Origin: CAZDUS01 sp964609375
GTDB taxonomy: Bacteria; Verrucomicrobiota; Kiritimatiellia; CAIKKV01; CAITUY01
NCBI GenBank assembly: GCA_964609375.1
Contig: CAZSSA010000013.1
Location: 1 to 33,352, forward strand
Length of the DNA: 33,352 bases
Direction of reading: 5' to 3'
Below are positions 16,302 through 24,190 of the stretch, piece after piece. Below the pieces are notes generated by a model. It saw only the letters and a list, made by a program, of their open reading frames with translations. It had not been told where the DNA came from and did no database searches. Position numbers and translations under genes: made by a program. How positions within the stretch are numbered: position 1 is the first letter of the stretch; every line of letters begins with the position of its first letter.

Positions 16302-18017
16302 ATGGATACACCAGAAAAACACACAAGCGGCACCCCGCCGGGCTCAATGTCCCGCACCATGCGCATTGATATCACCAGTGACATCCTCGCGGATGTCGGC
16401 ACCCAAAAAACCACAACCACCCCGCGACACCCCATCATCCGCATCAGCCGCCCGAAAGCCACCACCAGCGTCGTTGGCGATTCCGACTTCCAACAGCTTC
16501 TCCAGAATGTCTACGATGGCGCCATCATCACCGACTATTCCGGCACGGTCATCGATACCAACGTCCGCCTTTGCCAATTTCTGGGCTACGAACACGAGGA
16601 AGTGTGCCGCCTCGGAATCTTCGATCTTCTGTTCGGCGCGGATGAAACACTCCTGCCCGTCATCCGGGAAAATCTGGCCAACACCCGCTTCGTTCTGCTG
16701 CAGTCCTATTTCGTACGCAAGGATGGCAGCGTATTCCCTGCGGAAACCGCCATCAATCGCCTGTACCTGTCCGGCCAGGATTACCTGTGTTTCTTCGTGC
16801 GCGACATCACCCTTCGCCGCCAATCCGAGGAGCAGTTACGCACCGAACACACCGCCATCCAGACCGCCGGCAGCGGGATTGCCATCGTGGACCTCGATAA
16901 ACACCTCACCTACATCAACCCTTCGGTTCAGCGAATGTGGGGAATAGTAGCCCTCGACCCCAATGCCCCGGTCTCGCTGCAAAGTCTCTTCTGCAATCCG
17001 ACCGTCGGCGAAACCATCGTTCAATCCGTCATCAACCAGCAATGCTGGGCGGGAGAAGTGGAAGCACGCCGCATGGATGGCAGCCTCTTCCATGTCCAGG
17101 CCGCCGCCACCGCCACCATTAACTCGGAAGAGGAACTCGCCGGCATCGTCCTCTCCTTCACCGACATCACCGAACGTAAACACGCCGAGGAACAACGGGA
17201 GCAGTACGCCGAGCAACTTCGCCAGAAAAACTCGGAAATGGAATCCGACCTCGTGATGGCGCGCGAAGTCCAATTGGCCCTTTTACCCCGCCAGTTCCCC
17301 GTCTTCCCCAGCTCCGTCGCCCCCGAGGATAGCCTGCTCCGCTTTAGCCACCTCTACCGGCCCAGCACCACGCTCGGTGGCGACTTCTTCCATGTCCTGC
17401 CCGTCTCGGATTACGTCGCCGGCGTCTTCACGTGCGACGTCATGGGCCACGGCTTGCGGGCATCATTAATCACCGCCATCATGCGCGGATTGGTCGAGGA
17501 ACTGAAACCCATCGCCCATGACCCGGGCCTCTTTATGACCCACATGAACCGGGAATTCATGACCATCCTCCGCGATGCCGAGGAGTTCATGTTCGTCACC
17601 GCCTCCTACGTCCTGTTCGACTTGGAACAACGCCGCATCACGTTCACCGAAGCCGGTCACCCGAGCCCCATCCTGCTGCGTCCCTCCACAAATCTGGTCA
17701 ACCCGATCCGCCAGAATTCAGAACCCGCCGGTCCCGCCCTCGGCATCATGGAAAACGCCACCTACGAAACGCAGCACCGCTCACTCGAGGAAGGCGACGC
17801 CATCCTGATCTACACCGACGGCATCTCGGAAGTGGAAGGGATAAACCGCGAGGAATTCGGCGTAGATCGTCTCCTGGATAGCCTGCGCACCCATCTGAAC
17901 AAGCCCATCGAGGACATCCTTCCCGCCCTGACGGCGGATGCAGAAGCTTTCACAAAGGACCGCGGGTTCGACGACGATGTCTGCCTGGTCGTCGCCCAAG
18001 CCATCCGCTTCCCTTAA
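16302..18017 (+). CDS. PAS-PAS-PP2C (RsbU/SpoIIE-type) serine phosphatase
   Basis: 571-aa cytoplasmic signalling protein with no membrane helix. Residues about 60-170 and 183-290 are PAS domains (GAIITDYSGTVIDTNVRLCQ; GIAIVDLDKHLTYINPSVQR), each closed by a DIT motif. Residues 290-325 look like a coiled coil with the linker MAREVQLALLP typical of this group. Residues about 345-571 are the PP2C phosphatase domain with metal-binding motifs GGDFF (359-363), DVMGHG (379-384), YTDGISE and DDVCLVV. Such proteins dephosphorylate anti-anti-sigma factors (STAS proteins) in partner-switching cascades. No STAS or RsbW-like kinase gene is nearby, so its targets lie elsewhere. A clear promoter and Shine-Dalgarno precede it. 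Its stop shares TTAA with the convergent gene. Confidence 0.93.
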   Translation: MDTPEKHTSGTPPGSMSRTMRIDITSDILADVGTQKTTTTPRHPIIRISRPKATTSVVGDSDFQQLLQNVYDGAIITDYSGTVIDTNVRLCQFLGYEHEEVCRLGIFDLLFGADETLLPVIRENLANTRFVLLQSYFVRKDGSVFPAETAINRLYLSGQDYLCFFVRDITLRRQSEEQLRTEHTAIQTAGSGIAIVDLDKHLTYINPSVQRMWGIVALDPNAPVSLQSLFCNPTVGETIVQSVINQQCWAGEVEARRMDGSLFHVQAAATATINSEEELAGIVLSFTDITERKHAEEQREQYAEQLRQKNSEMESDLVMAREVQLALLPRQFPVFPSSVAPEDSLLRFSHLYRPSTTLGGDFFHVLPVSDYVAGVFTCDVMGHGLRASLITAIMRGLVEELKPIAHDPGLFMTHMNREFMTILRDAEEFMFVTASYVLFDLEQRRITFTEAGHPSPILLRPSTNLVNPIRQNSEPAGPALGIMENATYETQHRSLEEGDAILIYTDGISEVEGINREEFGVDRLLDSLRTHLNKPIEDILPALTADAEAFTKDRGFDDDVCLVVAQAIRFP

Positions 18018-18919
18018 CCCCACAACCGCTCGGGATAGACCCCCTGATCCACCAAGCGGCGAATCCCCGCCACCACCACATCCTTGTCCTGGGGATACGT
18101 CACGCCAAACCAATGCTCCGGCGTATTCAACACCTTCACACTCGCCTTGCCCGCGCCAATCAAACCATCCACAACCGTCGGCAAAAAGAACTCCGCCTTG
18201 GGATTGCCGCCATTCGCTTTCAGAAAAACCCCGAACTCGCAACCCAACGGCTCAAACAAAGAAGGCGTCAATCCCCATATGTTCATGGAAACCAACTCAT
18301 CCCCGGTCAACGTGTGCCAGACATTGTCCGCCGTGGCAAAACGGGCACCCTTGCCGGTCTTCTCAATCGCCGTCCGCTCCACGACGCTCTTCAATCGCCC
18401 ATCCGCGCCGACATCACACACGCCACGCGCCACATGTCCATGCTCCGACAAGGTATTACGCAGCGCAAATCCAACCATCGCATACTGATTCCCCTGTTCA
18501 GGAATTTTTCCAAGAAAATCCCCCAGCGCCGCAAAGGAGCGACGCCCATAGAAATCATCCGCATTAATGACCCCGAACGGCGTTTTAACCACATCCCTGC
18601 ATGCCAGCACCGCATGCCCCGTCCCCCACGGCTTCGTCCGCCCCTCCGGCACGCTGAACCCCGCAGGCAAGTCCGTCATGTCCTGATAAACATAATCCAC
18701 GGGAATATGCTTCTCAAACCGAGCCGCCACAATCGCCCGGAAATCCTTCTCAATATCCCGGCGGATCACGCATACCACCCGGTCAAATCCCGCCCGGATC
18801 GCATCATACACGGAATACTCGATGACAATCGCCCCATTCGGCCCAACGGCTTCAATTTGCTTCAAGCCACCATACCGGCTCCCAATCCCCGCCGCCAATA
18901 CCACCAACGCCTTCCCCAT
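18014..18919 (-). CDS. Sugar-phosphate nucleotidyltransferase family protein
   Basis: 301-aa NTP-transferase fold protein. The N-terminal signature LAAGIGSRYGGLKQIEAVGP binds the nucleotide; KPWGTGHAVLACRD and VINADDFYG are the second nucleotide-binding part and the Asp metal-binding region. The family makes NDP-sugars from sugar-1-phosphates and often sits beside aminoglycoside-phosphotransferase-fold sugar kinases; no such kinase is in this window, so substrate is unknown. ATG 18919 has AGGAG 8 nt upstream and is preferred over a TTG at 18925, which is too close to that site. It lies 26 bp downstream of the LysM gene on the same strand and is probably cotranscribed. Its TAA overlaps the TAA of the convergent phosphatase gene. 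Confidence 0.88.
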   Translation of the reverse strand: MGKALVVLAAGIGSRYGGLKQIEAVGPNGAIVIEYSVYDAIRAGFDRVVCVIRRDIEKDFRAIVAARFEKHIPVDYVYQDMTDLPAGFSVPEGRTKPWGTGHAVLACRDVVKTPFGVINADDFYGRRSFAALGDFLGKIPEQGNQYAMVGFALRNTLSEHGHVARGVCDVGADGRLKSVVERTAIEKTGKGARFATADNVWHTLTGDELVSMNIWGLTPSLFEPLGCEFGVFLKANGGNPKAEFFLPTVVDGLIGAGKASVKVLNTPEHWFGVTYPQDKDVVVAGIRRLVDQGVYPERLWG

Positions 18920-18945
18920 ATCCAACTCTCCTTGCTGCCTGTTCT

Positions 18946-19488
18946 TCAGTGTTGGGGAATGAACAACTTCTGCCCAACACGCACCATATCCGATTTCAGA
19001 TTATTCGCTTTCTTGATGGACGACGAACTGACCTTATACGCCGCCGCTATCGCCGAAAGCGTTTCCCCCGACTTGACCACATGCTCATACCCTGTTTCGG
19101 ACGACGACGAGGATCCTCGCCCGGATGAACTGCCACCGGAGCTTCCGCCAACAATGGCCGCCACTTTCCGGCTGAGTTCCGTCACAATCTCCCGCCGATC
19201 AGATTCCCGTGCAGCGTTCATCGCCACAAGTTGACGCTCCATCGTGTCTAATCGATTCTTGGTTGCCAAATCCTCGCGCGGCGCCCGGCGCAATGCCTCG
19301 ATTTCACGCGTCAATGCCTGTTGCTCAAGCTGCAATCCATTGATCCGTTCATTCAGGCGCTGAATATCCGCGCACAGGCTCTCCCAATCCGCCTGCTGGC
19401 GAGCCATGCTCGCTTGATCAACCAATGTCACGCAGCCACCCGCCATCAGGGCTGCCATTATCGTCCCAATTAGCATGATTCTTTTCAT
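18946..19488 (-). CDS. LysM-domain lipoprotein with coiled coil
   Basis: 180-aa exported protein. The signal peptide MKRIMLIGTIMAALMAGGC ends in a lipobox-like AGGC, so Cys19 is probably lipidated. Residues about 30-108 form a Glu/Arg/Leu-rich coiled coil. A Ser/Gly linker (about 113-130) leads to one C-terminal LysM domain (HVVKSGETLSAIAAAYKV...LFIPQH, about 134-180), which binds peptidoglycan or chitin-like glycans. This architecture is that of an envelope spacer that tethers a membrane to the cell wall. The start at MKRIML is supported by AAGGA 7 nt upstream; the longer frame to 19563 is not. A heptamer array separates it from pcm upstream. It is followed at 26 bp by the nucleotidyltransferase gene. 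Confidence 0.88.
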   Translation of the reverse strand: MKRIMLIGTIMAALMAGGCVTLVDQASMARQQADWESLCADIQRLNERINGLQLEQQALTREIEALRRAPREDLATKNRLDTMERQLVAMNAARESDRREIVTELSRKVAAIVGGSSGGSSSGRGSSSSSETGYEHVVKSGETLSAIAAAYKVSSSSIKKANNLKSDMVRVGQKLFIPQH

Positions 19489-19619
19489 TGTGTAATCCTT
19501 GCCCGCGGGAAACGCCGTGGTCGTCAAAAAAATGCAGACTCTCTGTATCAAACACATCCCCAACCGCTCAAGTTCCTTTTGTCCCCAATTTCATCCCTTC
19601 CCTCTTCTCCCCTCCTCCC

Positions 19620-19692
19620 ATCAACCATTAACCATCAACCATTCCCCTCCCTCTCCCCTCCACCATCAACCATTAACCATTAACCATTCCCC
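19620..19692. repeat. Heptamer repeat, ATTAACC/ATCAACC family, two arrays
   Basis: Two copies of a composite unit. Array one is ATCAACC, ATTAACC, ATCAACC, ATTCCCC (19620-19647); array two is ATCAACC, ATTAACC, ATTAACC, ATTCCCC (19665-19692). They are joined by a C/T-rich spacer, part of which recurs after the second array. The period is exactly 7. The pcm stop codon (minus strand, 19675-19673) falls inside the second array. Confidence 0.85.
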
Positions 19693-20362
19693 TCCCCATC
19701 CCCCTCCCTCTCCCCTCCACCATCGGAACAAAGCGCACCGGCAAATCATTTTCCAGGTTAACGTTCCCGGCTCGCTTTCTGAGAATAACCAATCGCTGAA
19801 CCCCGCTCGCCCCCACAGGAAGGATCATTCGCCCACCTTCCTTCACTTGATCCACCAACGTCCGGGGAACATCCTCGGGCGCACATGTCACAATAACGGC
19901 ATCAAATGGCGCCTGTTCCGGCCAACCCTTGTACCCGTCTCCGGTCAGCACCAAAATCCGATCACCATACCCCTCGCTTGCCAGCACATCTCTCGCATGT
20001 TGCGCCAAATCGGGAATGACTTCGATGGAATACACGTAAACTCCCAATTCCGCCAACACCGCCGCCTGATACCCGGATCCTGTCCCAATTTCCAACACCC
20101 GCTCCCCGGGCTGCAACTGAAGCTTCTCCGTCATGTAGGCAACAATGTACGGTTGGGAAATCGTCTGCCCCCCTCCAATGCCCCATGGATGATCCCCATA
20201 CGCCACGCCATGCTGACAGTGCGCTTCAGGAATAAACACATGCCGCCGGATTTTCCCCATGGCCGTCAACACCCGCCGGTCGCGGATGCCATACCGCTTC
20301 AGCACCTGAACCATCTCATCCCGCTCATGCACCAGCATCTCTTCCTCAAGATCATCAACCAT
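19673..20362 (-). CDS. pcm: Protein-L-isoaspartate O-methyltransferase
   Basis: 229-aa SAM-dependent methyltransferase that repairs isoaspartyl residues in aged proteins. Family signatures are the N-terminal RRHVFIPEAH and HPWGIGGGQTISQPYIVAYM, the SAM-binding motif I VLEIGTGSGYQAAVLAELG, and DAVIVTCAPEDVP. The core ends at LPVRFVPMVEG, the usual C-terminus of the family. It is followed by an extra Gly/Arg/Met-rich tail (RGRGMGRGMVNG) that is encoded by the heptamer-repeat region, and the stop TAA comes from the repeat. The original stop was apparently lost or overwritten. The gene lies on the minus strand between the SDR gene (60-bp gap) and the LysM gene. Confidence 0.95.
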   Translation of the reverse strand: MVDDLEEEMLVHERDEMVQVLKRYGIRDRRVLTAMGKIRRHVFIPEAHCQHGVAYGDHPWGIGGGQTISQPYIVAYMTEKLQLQPGERVLEIGTGSGYQAAVLAELGVYVYSIEVIPDLAQHARDVLASEGYGDRILVLTGDGYKGWPEQAPFDAVIVTCAPEDVPRTLVDQVKEGGRMILPVGASGVQRLVILRKRAGNVNLENDLPVRFVPMVEGRGRGMGRGMVNG

Positions 20363-20372
20363 ACTACCCTCA

Positions 20373-20409
20373 ATTCTAAATTCTTTTCCCGCCTGAACCC
20401 TGAACCCTG
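20373..20409. repeat. Heptamer repeats between SDR and pcm (ATTCTAA and CCTGAAC types)
   Basis: ATTCTAA and ATTCTTT (20373-20386) are followed by CCTGAAC, CCTGAAC, CCTGCCC (20392-20412). Both have period 7. They occupy most of the 60-bp gap. The CCTGAAC family recurs at 21388, 23580, 24094 and 27420, always on the plus strand. Confidence 0.75.
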
Positions 20410-20422
20410 CCCCCCCTCCCCC

Positions 20423-21202
20423 TCACACATAGATCATCTTCCGCGTCATCCCACCATCCACAACCATATTGGTCCCTGAAACAAATCCGCTCTTGTCCGA
20501 CGCCAAATACGCCGCCATCTGTGCGATATCTTCCGGACGTCCAACCCTGCCCGCCCAATGTTGCTTCTCGTCGGCATCGCTATGCACAGGCTGTTTCCGC
20601 GCACTCGATTTCTGCCACACCCCCGTCTCGATCCACCCCGGACTGATGCAATTAACCCGGACATCCGGCGCCAAACTCGCCGCCAACGCATGCGTCAACG
20701 CCACAATTCCACCCTTGGTTGCCGAATAGGCCTCCGTATTCGGCTCGGACATCAACGCCCGTGTGGACGCAATATTAATAATCGCGCCATGATTACCCCT
20801 CAGCAAAATCTCGAAATATTTCGCGCACAGAAACGGCCCCGTCAGGTTTACCCCCATGACACGTTCCCAATCGGCCAGACTGAGTTTCGACACCGGTTTG
20901 TTGCAACTGATCGCCGCATTATTGATCAACACATCAATCCCGCCCGGAAACGCCTTTATCGTCTCATCCACAAGCCGCTTCACGTCCGCCTCAACCGCCA
21001 CATTGACCTGACAAAACCGAATATCCCCCACTGTTGAATATTCCGCCGCCGTTTCATTCCCGGCTTCTTCATCAACATCAGCGATCATCACCGAATATCC
21101 ATCCAACAGGAACTGCTGCGCCACAGCCTTCCCAATTCCCTGTGCCCCACCCGTTATCACCACCACCCGCCCAGCCTCACCACCCTCTATATTTTCCTTC
21201 AT
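20423..21202 (-). CDS. Short-chain dehydrogenase/reductase (classical SDR)
   Basis: 259-aa NAD(P)-dependent oxidoreductase with a Rossmann fold. The cofactor loop is TGGAQGIG (TGxxxGxG). The acidic ADVDEEAGN after strand 2 suggests NAD(H) preference. NNAA follows strand 4. The catalytic residues are Ser in NIASTRA and Tyr/Lys in AYSATKGG (YxxxK). The C-terminal part SGFVSGTNMVVDGGMT is typical of classical SDRs such as glucose-1-dehydrogenase-like or 3-oxoacyl-ACP-reductase-like enzymes. Substrate is unknown. MKENIEGG at 21202 is chosen because AAGGGG lies 6 nt upstream; 12 further codons are open to 21238. It sits alone in repeat-rich gaps between pcm and the radical SAM gene. Confidence 0.92.
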   Translation of the reverse strand: MKENIEGGEAGRVVVITGGAQGIGKAVAQQFLLDGYSVMIADVDEEAGNETAAEYSTVGDIRFCQVNVAVEADVKRLVDETIKAFPGGIDVLINNAAISCNKPVSKLSLADWERVMGVNLTGPFLCAKYFEILLRGNHGAIINIASTRALMSEPNTEAYSATKGGIVALTHALAASLAPDVRVNCISPGWIETGVWQKSSARKQPVHSDADEKQHWAGRVGRPEDIAQMAAYLASDKSGFVSGTNMVVDGGMTRKMIYV

Positions 21203-21227
21203 CCCATTCCCCTTTCTCATCGGCGCC

Positions 21228-21245
21228 AATCTGCGCAAATCTGCG
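21228..21245. repeat. Short direct repeat AATCTGCG, period 10
   Basis: AATCTGCG occurs at 21228-21235 and again at 21238-21245, in the leader side of the SDR gene. It adjoins the longer heptamer arrays but has a different period. Confidence 0.5.
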
Positions 21246-21266
21246 GATAACTCCTCCCCGAATCCT

Positions 21267-21315
21267 ATTCTGACTCCTGACTCCTGACTTCTGACTCCTG
21301 ACTTCTGACTCCTGA
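21267..21315. repeat. Heptamer repeat, CTCCTGA/CTTCTGA family, seven units
   Basis: Seven consecutive units: ATTCTGA, CTCCTGA, CTCCTGA, CTTCTGA, CTCCTGA, CTTCTGA, CTCCTGA, then ATTCTCT. The period is 7 throughout. It carries TGA every seven bases, so all three plus-strand frames are closed. This is the longest regular array in the window. Confidence 0.9.
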
Positions 21316-21341
21316 ATTCTCTCTCCCCCCTTCCCTCTCAC

Positions 21342-21365
21342 CCTAACAGTCTAACAGCCAAACAG
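21342..21365. repeat. Octamer repeat, CTAACAG family, second copy
   Basis: Three units: CCTAACAG, TCTAACAG, CCAAACAG. It is the same family and orientation as the array at 15022-15053, more than 6 kb away. Confidence 0.8.
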
Positions 21366-21387
21366 CCTCTCCCCCCGAATCCCCTGT

Positions 21388-21414
21388 CCTGAACCCTGAA
21401 CCCCGAACCCTGCC
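21388..21414. repeat. Heptamer repeat, CCTGAAC family
   Basis: CCTGAAC, CCTGAAC, CCCGAAC, then CCTGCC. It is followed by a C-rich tract up to the stop of the radical SAM gene at 21442. Confidence 0.85.
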
Positions 21415-21441
21415 CCCTTCCTCCCCCCCTCCCGCCCCCCC

Positions 21442-22716
21442 CTACACCTTCATCCTCACCACCGATCGCCCCTGGTTCATCTGTATCTGCCTCCCCATCC
21501 GAGTCAATCGTTCATCCGCATGCGCAAAAAACCGCTTGAGCCCCGGACAAAAATAATTCAACCCCACCTCACCATCCGGCGTCCTCACAAACCGGTTCCT
21601 CGGGCATTCCCCATGACAGGCAAACCGATACTTGCACTCCTGACAATACACCGGCAACAAACGACTCTTGTCCAGCCCAAACGCCGCCTGTCGATCCGAG
21701 TACACCATCTTCGAAATATCCTTCTCCATCACATTGCCCAACCGGTACTCCGGATACACATAATGATCGCAACTGTAAAGGCTCCCATCCCGCTCCAAGG
21801 CCAGCGCTTTGCCGCACACTTCGGAAAACACGCAAATCTGCGGCGGCATCCCCGCCCACGCCGCCACACTGGTCTCGAACAAATTGACAAAATGCTTCCC
21901 GATATCCCGGTTCCACCACTCATCAAACACCCGGCACAAAAACGCACCCAAATCCTCCGGATCCACCGACCACTCATGCACCACCGACTCCGGGGTCCCC
22001 GGCCGCGCCGCCGGACTACCCGTCACCGGCATACCGTCCTCCCCCCAATGCTGCGGCGCCGTCTTCTCGAACCCCTTGGGCTCAACCATCGGAATCAACT
22101 GCACCAGTCGGGCGCCAACCTCCCGCGTCAAAAACCGGTACACATCCAGCGGATAGCGCGCATTGATCCGGTTGATCACCGTCAGGGTATTGAACATCAC
22201 CCCCTTCTTCTTCATCAACTTCGCGGACGCCATCACCCGGTCAAACGTCGATTGCCCCCCCTTCGCTCGGCGATAGGCGTCATGAAGTTCTTTGGGACCG
22301 TCCATACTGAGCCCCACCAGAAATCCGTTCCGCTTTAAAAAATCGCACCACTCCTCATCCAGCAGGATTCCATTGGTCTGGAGATTGTTAATGACGCTCT
22401 TGGAAGGCGGGCAATGGCGCTCCTGTAATTCTACCACCTGGCGGAAGAAATCCAACCCGAGCAAGGTTGGCTCGCCTCCCTGCCAGTCGAATACAATCTC
22501 AGCCGTATCATTGCCCTGAATGTAATCCTTAACAAATCGCTCCAGCACGTCGTCAGCGATCGGGGTGAGACCTGTCGATCCCAATAGCGACTCCTTGCTG
22601 AGATAATAACAGTATTCGCAATCCAGATTACAACTCGGCCCGGCCGGCTTACACATGACATTGAACCGCCTGGAGAATGCTCCTGGCAGCCCTTGTAATT
22701 CTTGATCATTCGTCAT
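21442..22716 (-). CDS. Anaerobic sulfatase-maturase-type radical SAM/SPASM enzyme
   Basis: 424-aa radical SAM protein. The first [4Fe-4S] cluster ligands are Cys29, Cys33 and Cys36 (CNLDCEYCYY), preceded by the family's FNVMCKPAGPS. WQGGEPTLLG is the SAM-binding GGE motif. The C-terminal SPASM region has many cysteines (CVFSEVCGKAL, SCDHYVYPE, YCQECKYRFACHGECPRNR, YFCPG) for two auxiliary clusters. anSME enzymes oxidise a Ser or Cys of sulfatases to formylglycine without oxygen, which fits an anaerobic glycan degrader. No sulfatase gene is in the window, so it must act on remote or other targets. The ATG at 22716 has AGGAGG 14 nt upstream, rather far. The MipA/OmpV gene starts only 27 bp away on the other strand. 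Confidence 0.92.
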   Translation of the reverse strand: MTNDQELQGLPGAFSRRFNVMCKPAGPSCNLDCEYCYYLSKESLLGSTGLTPIADDVLERFVKDYIQGNDTAEIVFDWQGGEPTLLGLDFFRQVVELQERHCPPSKSVINNLQTNGILLDEEWCDFLKRNGFLVGLSMDGPKELHDAYRRAKGGQSTFDRVMASAKLMKKKGVMFNTLTVINRINARYPLDVYRFLTREVGARLVQLIPMVEPKGFEKTAPQHWGEDGMPVTGSPAARPGTPESVVHEWSVDPEDLGAFLCRVFDEWWNRDIGKHFVNLFETSVAAWAGMPPQICVFSEVCGKALALERDGSLYSCDHYVYPEYRLGNVMEKDISKMVYSDRQAAFGLDKSRLLPVYCQECKYRFACHGECPRNRFVRTPDGEVGLNYFCPGLKRFFAHADERLTRMGRQIQMNQGRSVVRMKV

Positions 22717-22743
22717 AGGTGTTTATGATACCTCCTGTCATCC

Positions 22744-23532
22744 ATGAATGTCATTCGCAAAACCATCTTTGCCCTGTTCCTGGTCCTACACGCCTTTCCC
22801 TGCCTCGCGGCCACAAACCATCCATCCGGATCCCCGGCTGGCACGGCCTCCCCCGATACAAACCGCTTCTCCATCGGCATTGCTGTCATCGTCGGCGAAA
22901 GCCCCTACTCTGGCGCCAGCCCCCGAATCCTCCCTGTGCCTGCGCTTTCATACCGGGGCCCCCGCTTCCAACTCACCGGACTGCGCGCCTCCTACCGCCT
23001 CCTCCACTCTCCTTACTGTAGTCTCGCCTCCATCGCTCAATGGCGCTTCGCCCCATTCGACCCCGGCGACAGTTCCGCCCTCCATGGCATGCAAGACCGC
23101 GACAACACCATTGACGCAGGATTACGCCTATCCGGGCCACGCTTCCTGCCTCTCGACACAGGGATCGAGGTTCGTGGAGACCCCTTCGGTGTTCACGATG
23201 GCATCGCCGCTTCTCTGGATCTCGGATGGCGTTTCCGCAGCAACCACGGATTCCTGCGCCCGGGAATCCGGCTTGAATGGCTGAGTCCTGAATTGGCCGA
23301 TTATCTTTACGGCGTCAGCCCGACGGAGGCCATCCCGGATCGCCCGGCCTATACACCGGACGGCTCTTGGCAAACCAGTGCAGATGTCATATGGGTCCGC
23401 CCGTTTGCCCGTCACTGGGAATTCACAGCCTTGGCGGGAATGACCGTCCTCGATTCCGCCGCCACCGATAGCCCCATCGTGGATAAATCCGCCGTCTGGC
23501 GTACCATGGCAGGCTTCGGCTATCGTTTCTAA
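22744..23532 (+). CDS. MipA/OmpV-family outer-membrane protein
   Basis: 262-aa exported barrel protein. Residues 1-22 form the signal peptide (MNVIRKTIFALFLVLHAFPC...). Family marks are LPVPALSYRGPRFQLTG near the N-terminus, LYGVSPTEA, RPAYTPDG and the C-terminal DSPIVDKSAVW with ending GFGYRF, whose last Phe is the outer-membrane sorting residue. MipA is known to scaffold the murein hydrolase MltA and PBP1B in E. coli; OmpV-like members respond to osmotic or acid stress or take up small molecules. The exact role here is open. It starts 27 bp from the divergent radical SAM gene. Its stop codon lies in the first unit of a heptamer array, directly after the natural terminal Phe. Confidence 0.88.
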   Translation: MNVIRKTIFALFLVLHAFPCLAATNHPSGSPAGTASPDTNRFSIGIAVIVGESPYSGASPRILPVPALSYRGPRFQLTGLRASYRLLHSPYCSLASIAQWRFAPFDPGDSSALHGMQDRDNTIDAGLRLSGPRFLPLDTGIEVRGDPFGVHDGIAASLDLGWRFRSNHGFLRPGIRLEWLSPELADYLYGVSPTEAIPDRPAYTPDGSWQTSADVIWVRPFARHWEFTALAGMTVLDSAATDSPIVDKSAVWRTMAGFGYRF

Positions 23533-23560
23533 ATCTAAAGTCTAGGGTCTAAAGTCATTC
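23527..23560. repeat. Heptamer repeat, TCTAAAG/TCTAGGG family
   Basis: TTCTAAA, TCTAAAG, TCTAGGG, TCTAAAG, TCATTCC. The first unit contains the TAA stop of the MipA/OmpV gene. The family recurs at 27364-27391. It carries TAA or TAG every seven bases on the plus strand and TAG on the minus strand. Confidence 0.85.
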
Positions 23561-23579
23561 CCCTCCCCCATGCCCCCCT

Positions 23580-23607
23580 CCTGAACCCCGAACCCTGAAC
23601 CCTCCCC
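23580..23607. repeat. Heptamer repeat, CCTGAAC family
   Basis: CCTGAAC, CCCGAAC, CCTGAAC, CCTCCCC. It ends 4 bp from the stop of the convergent DUF116 gene. Confidence 0.85.
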
Positions 23608-23610
23608 CTA

Positions 23611-24057
23611 CTACCTCCCGCCCAGAAACTCTCCTATCGCCGCCGCCACCACCGCCGGATCGGCCATCGTGTTCCGGCACGGCCCCTCTGGCGTTGTATT
23701 CCTCACCGCCAGTACCGGCTTCGGCCATGCCGCAAAAATCCCATACACCAATTCCCGTTCACACGCCACTGCCACCACGGCCTTGATCCCCGGCTGCCGC
23801 GTTCGCTGCAACGCTTGTCGCCCTCCGCCGACCACACAACCACTCACCCCCGCCATCTCACGCACTCGCGCCAACTCGCCCACGCTGCACTGCCCGCATC
23901 GCCGGCACTCATCCAGACTATGAACCACATTCTGTGGGCACGTTTCCTTATGCAGGCAGTGCGGCAACAATAGCAGGAGTTCCTCCGGCCTCACCTTGAT
24001 GCCACGCCGCCGAACCCATCCATTATTCACCCTGATGATGATCTTCAAAAAACTCAT
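23611..24057 (-). CDS. DUF116 cysteine-rich protein
   Basis: 148-aa protein with eight cysteines: Cys34 and Cys40 (LLPHCLHKETCP), Cys51, Cys54 and Cys57 (CRRCGQC), Cys74, Cys99 (VAVACEREL) and Cys127 (EGPCRNT). This order matches the DUF116 family, which lacks an assigned function; the clustered cysteines suggest Fe-S or metal binding. Full-length members usually carry an extra N-terminal membrane region that is missing here, so this is the short form. ATG 24057 has AAGGA about 6 nt upstream. It converges with the MipA/OmpV gene and is divergent from ispH, which encodes another Fe-S protein. Confidence 0.82.
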   Translation of the reverse strand: MSFLKIIIRVNNGWVRRRGIKVRPEELLLLLPHCLHKETCPQNVVHSLDECRRCGQCSVGELARVREMAGVSGCVVGGGRQALQRTRQPGIKAVVAVACERELVYGIFAAWPKPVLAVRNTTPEGPCRNTMADPAVVAAAIGEFLGGR

Positions 24058-24093
24058 ACGTCATCCTTCCATCCTTTCTCCCCTCCCCCCTTT

Positions 24094-24121
24094 CCGGAAC
24101 CCCAAGCCCTGAACCCCATCC
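24094..24121. repeat. Degenerate heptamer repeat, CCTGAAC family
   Basis: CCGGAAC, CCCAAGC, CCTGAAC, CCCATCC. It is the most diverged copy of the family. It lies between DUF116 and ispH, which are divergent, just upstream of the predicted ispH promoter. Confidence 0.6.
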
Positions 24122-24135
24122 CCCCACCCCCGCCA

Positions 24136-24164
24136 TTGCCACAATGACCGGCATAGTATATGAA
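24136..24164 (+). promoter_or_regulatory. Possible sigma-70 promoter of ispH
   Basis: TTGCCA (24136-24141) and TATGAA (24159-24164) are 17 bp apart, ending 26 bp before ATG 24191. The -35 matches 5 of 6 and the -10 matches 4 of 6 consensus positions. Confidence 0.4.
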
Positions 24165-24190
24165 TAAAGCCAAACACGTCACTGAAGAAC

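Noticed and set aside
18113..20479. Plus-strand frames of over 300 codons across the nucleotidyltransferase, LysM and pcm genes
   Set aside because: Each crosses several genes read in the other direction and contains repeat-derived Pro/His-rich tracts. There is no start signal and no recognisable domain.
21520..22338. Plus-strand frame of 272 codons opposite the radical SAM gene
   Set aside because: The radical SAM protein is complete on the other strand; this translation is Arg/His/Pro-rich and has no domain.
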